A stretch of DNA of 64,000 nt. Source: Gracilaria gracilis (Eukaryota; Rhodophyta; Florideophyceae; Gracilariales; Gracilariaceae). A program made the position numbers and the translations under genes. Shown one piece after another: positions 57,415 to 64,000 of the stretch. Numbering within the stretch: the first letter of the stretch is position 1; the number at the start of each line of letters is the position of its first letter. The notes under the pieces are model-generated. The model did not search any database, had not been told where the DNA came from, and saw only the letters and a list, made by a program, of their open reading frames with translations. The stretch covers positions 496,001 through 560,000 of the forward strand of contig JARGSG010000012.1 in assembly GCA_030374805.1 (NCBI GenBank). The letters are read 5' to 3'.

Positions 57415-58704
57415 TCATCGCCGATGGCCCCATCGCCGCGCGCCGCCTATCCGCACAAATGCCAACATATGCAGCAGCCTCTGCACGGCATTGAGCGGCT
57501 TTGCCGCCGCCGCCTGCTCCGCCGTGTAGCGCGGCTGAGCGAACGACACGCTAAGCTCCTTATCGCGCAAGCCGCCCAACTCGTCTCTCTCGCTCCTCTC
57601 CTCCACCGCCACGGTTGGCGAGCCGCGCGGCGCCTTCCTACCCGCGCCGCCCTTATCGCCCTTCTTGCGCAGCTGCTTCTTCTTCTTGGCGGCGCCGTCG
57701 GAGCGCGCGCCCCGCGTCACAAACACCGGCTCCTCCGCCATGAGCACGAACTTTTGGCGCTGCTCTTCGGACATGGCCTGCGGCGGCAGAATGGTCACCG
57801 GCAGCGCGGAGCTGCGCGCGGGGTCCAGCACGGTGGCTACCACATGCTTGGGTCGCTCATGCAGCGGCTGCATGGCGGCCATCTGCCGCGACAAGTGCGC
57901 GCTATCGGCCGATTTGCACGCGCGCACATGCGTGTTGTCGCGCGCGCCGCTGGTGCGCGCACTTGGCAAAGTTATTTCATGCGCGGAACGCGACGCCGAC
58001 GCACACGCTGCTGGCGGCGGCGGCGGCGGCGAGGCGGGCGGCGAGGCGGGCGGCGAGCGTGGCGCACTGCTTTGGTGCAGCTTGGAGGGCGGAGAAAGCG
58101 CGTTCTTCGAGCTCCTGCGCAGAATGGGCGGCTTTCCCGACTTGGAGTACACAATGCGCGGCGGGGTACGTTTGGGCGACATGTGCGTGTGCTTGCGCGC
58201 GGCGCCGTTGCGCAGCTGAGAGTGCTGCGCGTGATGCTGGTGACCAAAGACAGCATGGTGGTGGTGGTGGTGGTCGTCGTCAGTGTCATCATCCGAGATG
58301 GCAAAGTCTTGCAAAACGGCGTGGGCGTCGGGCGACGGGAAGCGCGGCGTGGCGGCGCGCACGCGGCGACGGCGCTTGCGCACAATCTTGGCGCGCGGCT
58401 TCTGGCTGACGGCGAACGACACGGACTCGTCGTCGCTGGTGAGCGACTCGAGCAGCGAGCGGCGCGCGGGGAAGTGGAAGCGCGCGGGAAAGTGGTTGCC
58501 CAGCGAGCCGAACGAGCCGGAGCGCGCCGCGGCCGGGATGCGGCGGTAGCGAAGACGCGTCTCGGCCATTTCCGGCTGCTTGGGCAGCTGCGCCACCACG
58601 CACGACGCGCGCTCGTGCGGGCGCCGCAGCGTGTACACTTGGTACGGGTCCTCGTCTGCTTCGTCTGCCTCGGCCGCGGGCGGCTGCTCGTCGAGCGACG
58701 CCAT
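57415..58704 (-). CDS. hypothetical low-complexity protein
   Basis: A 429-residue frame starting at ATG 58704 in a good context (CGCCATGGCGTCGC). It is unlike any family I know. The N-terminus is acidic (EADEADEDPYQVYTL); a basic block KRRRRVRA near residue 117 may be a nuclear signal; then DDDTDDDHHHHHH (about 148-160), an Ala/Pro tract (ASPPASPPPPPPAA) and Lys-rich stretches (KKKKQLRKKGDKGG). The region is far more GC-rich than its surroundings, which keeps stops rare on both strands; a 512-codon frame runs antisense. The minus frame is preferred because it has a Kozak-like start, an acidic/basic block pattern and an ATG immediately downstream of a pyrimidine-rich leader. A disordered nuclear regulator is a guess. 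Confidence 0.55.
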   Translation of the reverse strand: MASLDEQPPAAEADEADEDPYQVYTLRRPHERASCVVAQLPKQPEMAETRLRYRRIPAAARSGSFGSLGNHFPARFHFPARRSLLESLTSDDESVSFAVSQKPRAKIVRKRRRRVRAATPRFPSPDAHAVLQDFAISDDDTDDDHHHHHHAVFGHQHHAQHSQLRNGAARKHTHMSPKRTPPRIVYSKSGKPPILRRSSKNALSPPSKLHQSSAPRSPPASPPASPPPPPPAACASASRSAHEITLPSARTSGARDNTHVRACKSADSAHLSRQMAAMQPLHERPKHVVATVLDPARSSALPVTILPPQAMSEEQRQKFVLMAEEPVFVTRGARSDGAAKKKKQLRKKGDKGGAGRKAPRGSPTVAVEERSERDELGGLRDKELSVSFAQPRYTAEQAAAAKPLNAVQRLLHMLAFVRIGGARRWGHRR

Positions 58705-59232
58705 GGCGGGTGGGGGGGGAAGGGGAAGGCGGGGAGAAGAGGAAGGCGGGGGGAAGGGGGAGCGGAGCGGCGCGGAAGAGCGCGTTGCAGCGCACGGTGG
58801 TGGCGTTCGATAAAAACGAAAAGGGGAGCGCGAGCCGCCAATTCACTTTGCTCTTGACCGTTAGATAGGGGGGACGGAGAATCTACGGGCAGTGAGGTGC
58901 GTAGGATATATGTGGTAGAACCTCCACATGTTTGTAAAGATTTTGGGAAGAACCTCCCTTTTACAATGTAACGCGTGCAGAACCTCCTTTCCAACCAACG
59001 CGAGCCAAGTAGCAAAACCCTCCCTAGCTACGCTTCTGATTGGTACCGTGCCTTCCAGGCGTGACAACGGGAGCTTAAGACGCTGAAGTTTGAAAAAGTC
59101 CGCGCTTTCTTGCTGCACCGCTAAAGAGCCACGCTGTACGTTCCTTGCGCTGCACTGATCATCTCGTCAACCTCCGTAAACTACAGGTATGAACCATCTC
59201 CTCAAAACTTGTTCTTGAACACCGTTTATTGA
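58705..59232. other. region between the low-complexity gene and the MULE gene
   Basis: About 530 bp, starting GC-rich and becoming average. It should include the 3' end of the MULE element, but no terminal inverted repeat can be paired because the other end is outside the window. Confidence 0.4.
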
Positions 59233-62200
59233 TCACGAATACTGACTATCTGGATTATCTACTATGCTTAATGCTTTTCCTAGAGCCTGCGCTGGTGTCG
59301 CAATTTCTGACTCTGCGCATTCATCCCTTCTATGCAACGTTTTGCGTCTTTTCGCTGGTGTTTTGCGCTCGAGGAATGATTTCTTACGTTTTCGCGCTCT
59401 CCCACCGAGCCCCGCGTTGGGGTTAACAACCACCAATTGATCCGAAGCACCGAGCACATCTTTGACCTCCGAAGGAACCGGAACGGATGTTTGCGGGCGT
59501 GTCGGGTATTTTCCGGAGTTTAGAAGGGCTACCCCTTTTTCTAAGTACTCTTTAACACTCTCAACTGCGATGTTTCCGTACGTGAGGGCAACGCGGTGCA
59601 TCTGATCGCATAGAGCTTTGCAATCGGAATAGCTCACGTAAGAGGCCATCTCGTTCTTTTTGGATCCCTCGTTGTTCTCCGGTGCCTGTTCTCCTGCCGG
59701 TAACGATTTTGGCTGTGGGGAAAGAATTTTTTCATTGCCATTGTGTTCTTCTAATGTGGCTTCAAGTAGAGGTTCTGAATCTTCGGCGGTGGGTCCCATT
59801 GTGGCTCTCAGCCGCAAAATCTCCTGCAACGTCCAATTCTGTGGACCCCTAGACCAATACGGGTGCCAAAAGTGTTCAATACGATAGCGGATTGGAAGTG
59901 CGGTGACTACATATGGCCATCTATCGCAAACATCGCTGAAGGTCATGAACAAACGCGTTAGATGGCAGCATGGTATGCCCCATGCAGTTGTATTGCGGCA
60001 ACTACAGTTTCCAACCAACCGTTCGGGAGAGTCGGAGCTTTTGAGAAAGGCGTTGTACATTTCTGGATCCTGAGCGTTGAGGTTATGTGTTCTTTGTATC
60101 TTAAATACCACCAGCGGTTCCTCTGAAGACATGTCGATGTCTTCGAGGTCCAGATCGTAGTTGAAAGGCGCGTCTCGGGTGGCAATGACAACCGCGTCTA
60201 CGACTTTGAAATACGGAGAGTATCGGACGCTGAGCTCGAGGAATTTGGTGATGCTGTACGGGGTGAATTGACGTACCATTCGGGATGAGGTCTGCGTTGT
60301 AAGAGGAAGTCCGGATCTGAGGAGCTTATTTCTTATTGTAGTATCACTCACTGCCGCCTTATTCCCACGTTCCGCTTTTAACCGTTCTGTTATATTGTTC
60401 ATAACAATAGGGACCTCGGCGAATGGAACGTTCTTCGATAGAACATGGTGACGGTAACGAGAATGCGAAGACTCCGAGTAACCACTTCCTTGAAAGAAGA
60501 AGCGACGGGCACAGGCTTGGTCTTTGAAGCAGCGGATGAGCATTTCTGGGTTGTCGTGATAAAGGAATGTGTACCATCGCGGCATAGCAAGATTAAAGTT
60601 TGTGAAGTAACGCTGTTCGAAATTGGACCTAAGTTCATAAAATGCGTCCATACTCCTGCTTTGTCGGAGGTTGTGCAACGCCTCTCCCATTGTCTTTGCC
60701 CACCCCGACCGATTAATTTTCTTGCACCACCGTTCTGTGTTGGGAGCTTGGTTCTTATTCAGGTGCCAGTCATCAAGAGTGATAGACGAAAAGGGAAACA
60801 CCTGACGAAGAGCACCGATTAGTGCTGTGCACTGATCAATGGCGAAGCAGCTCGGCGATATTCTAACGCATTGTTTAAAGCGTTGAAGAACCCAAACGAA
60901 ACTCTCCATGGTTTCGTTCACGATGTACCCCATGAAAAATGTAGTCAACTGCCCATTGTTATCTCTCCCATTGATACTGACCAGTGGCAGATTGAAGCGA
61001 TTGGCTACAGCCTTGCAGTCTACAGACACACCTGGCACAATTCCAAACCTTTCGTAGTCCGTAGCCCATTGTTCGAAACACCAGGCAATGTATTGTAATC
61101 CATCATCAGCACCAGTTCCGCAATACAACCTCGTCCTCCCATTCTGTGCCTGTAGTTGTATGAGGTTCTGATACAATCTTAAACACTCTTTCTCCTTCGG
61201 ATGACAAGAGTCGGATATGTATTTCAGGCGTTTGCGGAACAGGTTCTTGTCTACCTTGATGCCAAATTTATCTTCCACAAGAGTGAGCACTGTGTTGTAT
61301 TGAAGGTGTAAACCATGGCGCAAGTGATGAGCCTCCCGTGTCACCTGCGGTGGTAGCATTGTTCGGGTAGAGGATGTATCCGAACAATGATTGTGAAAGG
61401 ATTTCGCAAAGTTTGCAGAGAATGCATACATATCACTGCCAGGGGATACTCTAACTCGTTGCAGCCTAAACAAATACGGGCATTTATACTGCTCATTGTG
61501 GAAGAAAGAGCATTGCAAGTACCCACGGCGTAGCACCTTTCGCCCATTCATCTCTGTATACCTCGAGTCCCGAATGAAGAGTTTAAAACCGAAGCTCTCC
61601 GCGATACACTGCAAATGCTGAAGGACCTCGTGCGATTCCGCACCTACCATCTGCTCCAAATACGCAAGAAACCCGCGCCTCACGCACTCCTCATCTGTAT
61701 ACGCTTCTTCATGTGACAGTTCGGACTCCTCATCACCCGTTGAATTACTTCGATCCTCCCCCAATTGACCATCATCTTCAGCTCGGAGCTCATCTTCCTG
61801 TGTCGGAAGTGGTACCTCGTCAGAAATCGAAGGTACAGAAGGTGCATTTGGCTTGAGACACAGAGTTAGAATTTTGTGGTATGAACAATAAGAGAGGTTC
61901 TAGTCTTACCGTGTTCAGAAACGTGACCTTTTTCACGTTTCGCGAGGCAGTTAGGTCGATGACAGAACTGTCTTCAGAGCCTACTACTGAATTCCTACCG
62001 TTTCCCGCGCTCTCATCACCAATGATCTCTATGACATCCTGAACTTTAGAAAGTTGTGCATGGCGCTCCTCCTGCGTATGCATGTAATCGTCATCCTCCG
62101 ATACTCGCCAGTTTCCAGTGAACCAATCTCGAAGGCCTTGGGGGCGACTGGGGATTACGCCTTCCATGAAATCTTCGTCGGAATTGAGTTCTTGTGAGTT

Positions 62201-64000
62201 CTTCTTTAATACTGGTGGAAGGTAGTGCACGAAGGGGACTCTAAACCCAGCAGAACAGTTCTTCATGATGGCCGTCTTCACGGCCTTCTTTCGTTTCTCC
62301 TTATTGTACCGCATGTCCACCGACAGCCGCTCATGGTTGTGAACATTGAAATTAGAAACGATCCAACCTTTCCCGTCGATACGAGCTTTCGCCATAAACG
62401 CAGCTTTACATCCACAGCCCGGATGTGTTTTCTTATACCTCAAACACCGCAGTCTCGCATTAAGCCTGTACACCCTTGAGCGTGTGACTTGCTTGCAGAA
62501 TTGCAGGCCATATTCATAACCTTCTCGTTCACATAGCTCATAGACATACCCGGGAAGATCGAACACATTTGCTTCTGGTCCATATCCTCCCTTCTTCTTA
62601 TCCCCATCCCGAGCATTTTGTTTGTTTTCTCCACGTCCTCCAAGGTCATCGTCTGATATTGTCCCACCTTGTTCCGTCTTCAGTAGGGAACCGCCATCCT
62701 TCGACACCGAAACGGGCACCGTAGCTGCCTTTCCACTGTTCTCGTTCACAACGCTGTGCTTCACAAAAGCCTCAATCTCACCACCCAAGTTCTGTATAGC
62801 TTTATCCCCAATATCCTCTGCCCTACTGTTTTCCGCGCTAAGCCGTGTAGTTCTACTAAGAACAGCAGATCTAGTTTGTCTTCGTCCGCTCCCATCATCC
62901 TTGGTCACCACATCCACAGCCTTGGGCTGAGTTCCCGATGACTCAACAGCTTTAACCCTGTCCATACGTCTCTGTTGAGACTCACGAGAGTGACGGGATG
63001 CATACACTCTCTCTCGGCGGCTCTTTTGCACTTCATCGACTGCGGCTGGGTCACTGACCGGAAGTATGTGTGACACAGCCATGATAGCGGAGATACGCGC
63101 CTCGACACATGCCCAACGGTACTGTTCGGTGAGATCCTTCTTGTGCCCTACGAGAAACTTTGCTTCTGGAATTACTCCCGTGGTACGCGCAAACTTCGTC
63201 ATCATAGATAACACATATGCTCCGCAGCTGTGTGAATCGGTTTGTTTTGTATATCCTAGAACGTCGAGAATATAGTTTTCCTTCGGATACGTCCACAAGA
63301 TCTTTTCCTTCTGAGTATGCTGAATCAGGCACGAAACCAGATGTCTACATTCTTTAGGACAATCCCACCCCAGACTATCACCCCAGTACATAGACCAACA
63401 CCCGTGACTTGTTTTCTCCGCATAAAGCACTCCCCAGTGAACGGCATTGATGTTTAAAGGCACAATTACTTTTGAGACAGGTTCGGGACTTGGATACAAT
63501 TTCTCAGTAAAGCTTGAGACATATCGCTGAAGAACCTCCACTTTCTCGACCCTATTCAATGTTTCAAATGCACGAGAATTGTGACTGATGCAGACACCGG
63601 AGTCAAACGGGATGAATAGAACCCCACATTGAGGTTCCAGCTCGAATAATCCCGCTTGCAACAACACATTGCAGAACCATGTACCGGTTCTGCATGACTC
63701 CGTTATATTCACACCAACAACACCTTTGGAATCTGTAGCGTTCTGAACTACTACAATTAAATGTACCCAAAGCCTTCGTAGCTCGTCAAAGCCTGGTGGG
63801 TTGACTCGGTCAAACGTAATCCCAGTTTTCTTCGCAACATTCTTCAAAAACGATGATATGCGCGTCATGATCTTCTTAATATTTCGTATTTCTTCCGCAG
63901 TAAGCTTTCGATTACAAAGATCCTTCGACTGCTCTAGTTCGCTCGCAGACCTCACTGGATTAAAATTGCAATCAACCTCATCTCCTGAGTCTTCGTTTCG
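59233..64000 (-). CDS. MULE transposase fused to Ulp1-type peptidase (5' end beyond window)
   Basis: Two open stretches, 61910-64000 (open to the edge) and 59233-61851, join in frame across a 58-bp intron (donor AACACG|GTAAGA, branch-like TTCTAACT, acceptor TCTCAAG; two alternative acceptors 36 and 54 bp further on keep the same frame). The joined protein has at least 1,569 residues. Order: a C48/Ulp1 peptidase with AVHWGVLYAE (His, codon near 63438), MYWGDSLGWD (Asp) and KQTDSHSCGAYVLSMM (Gln, Cys near 63225); a FAR1-like module (QFCKQVTRSRVYR...CGCKAAFMAKA...NVHNHERL); a second FAR1-like module (LFIRDSRYTEMNGRK...FHNHCSD); the MULE DDE core with VSVDCKAVA, CFAIDQCTAL and LDDWHLNKN; and a SWIM finger CSCRNTTAWGIPCCHL. 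The second stretch lacks a nearby ATG, favouring the join. No stops interrupt either part, so the gene may be functional. The element's ends are not visible. Confidence 0.85.

Noticed and set aside
57319..58857. 512-codon plus-strand frame
   Set aside because: It is antisense to the preferred 429-residue frame in a very GC-rich stretch where stops are rare. Its product is an Arg/Ala/His/Leu-rich string without domain-like blocks, typical of a shadow frame.
59233..61764. MULE transposase as a separate gene starting at 61764
   Set aside because: The first codon there is TTG, no ATG lies near the N-terminus, and a well-formed intron joins it in frame to the Ulp1 part.

Overview
This window is nuclear DNA of a gene-dense, intron-poor photosynthetic eukaryote, most likely a mesophilic red alga. 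The plastid set (DXR, a rubredoxin-like membrane protein, RimO, an ABC1-family kinase, a LETM1-like membrane protein and a SRPBCC-domain protein, several with transit-like N-termini), CRY-DASH and a front-end desaturase of the type that makes long-chain polyunsaturated fatty acids point to an alga. Most genes are single-exon. The few introns I can place are short (58 to about 210 bp) with GTAAG/GTACG donors. The species is an inference; no rRNA or other marker is present.

Layout. Positions 1-5.0 kb are accessory: a 549-bp element with 32-bp inverted ends, then an intact piggyBac-type transposon whose ends each carry two copies of an 18-bp perfect palindrome. From 5.2 to 18.7 kb lie glycerol kinase, the oligosaccharyltransferase subunit OST3, a beta-trefoil/LIM protein, a kinase-PP2C fusion, a methyltransferase, pICln, a sugar transporter and isopentenyl-diphosphate isomerase. 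About 2.7 kb (18.7-21.5 kb) is gene-poor, with a foldback and a satellite. From 21.5 to 41.9 kb are a three-exon SRPBCC gene, an ABC1 kinase, mitochondrial ribosomal protein S2, CRY-DASH, a membrane-anchored pseudoprotease, a B3GNTL1-like glycosyltransferase, COG8, the desaturase, the rubredoxin-like protein and eIF3m. From 42 to 54.8 kb are an unknown spliced gene, RimO, NCA2, Abitram, DXR, the LETM1-like protein, a Ca3427-type substrate-binding protein and an OTU protease. From 54.8 to 59.2 kb is a long gene-poor, partly very GC-rich stretch with one low-complexity gene. From 59.2 kb to the right edge is a MULE transposase gene in which a Ulp1-type peptidase, two FAR1-like DNA-binding modules, the DDE transposase and a SWIM finger can be joined through one short intron.

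Functional themes: isoprenoid supply (DXR, IDI), secretory glycosylation and Golgi traffic (OST3, COG8, B3GNTL1-like), plastid and mitochondrial maintenance (ABC1K, RimO, NCA2, uS2m, LETM1-like). There are no operons; genes stand in divergent or convergent pairs with gaps of about 60-700 bp. The most unusual signals are the fused Ulp1-MULE gene, the piggyBac ends (CTAG instead of TTAA, plus palindromes), a receptor-shaped pseudoprotease, and an 11-bp motif TACCGTTGGTA that occurs six times and contains a MYB-type core.
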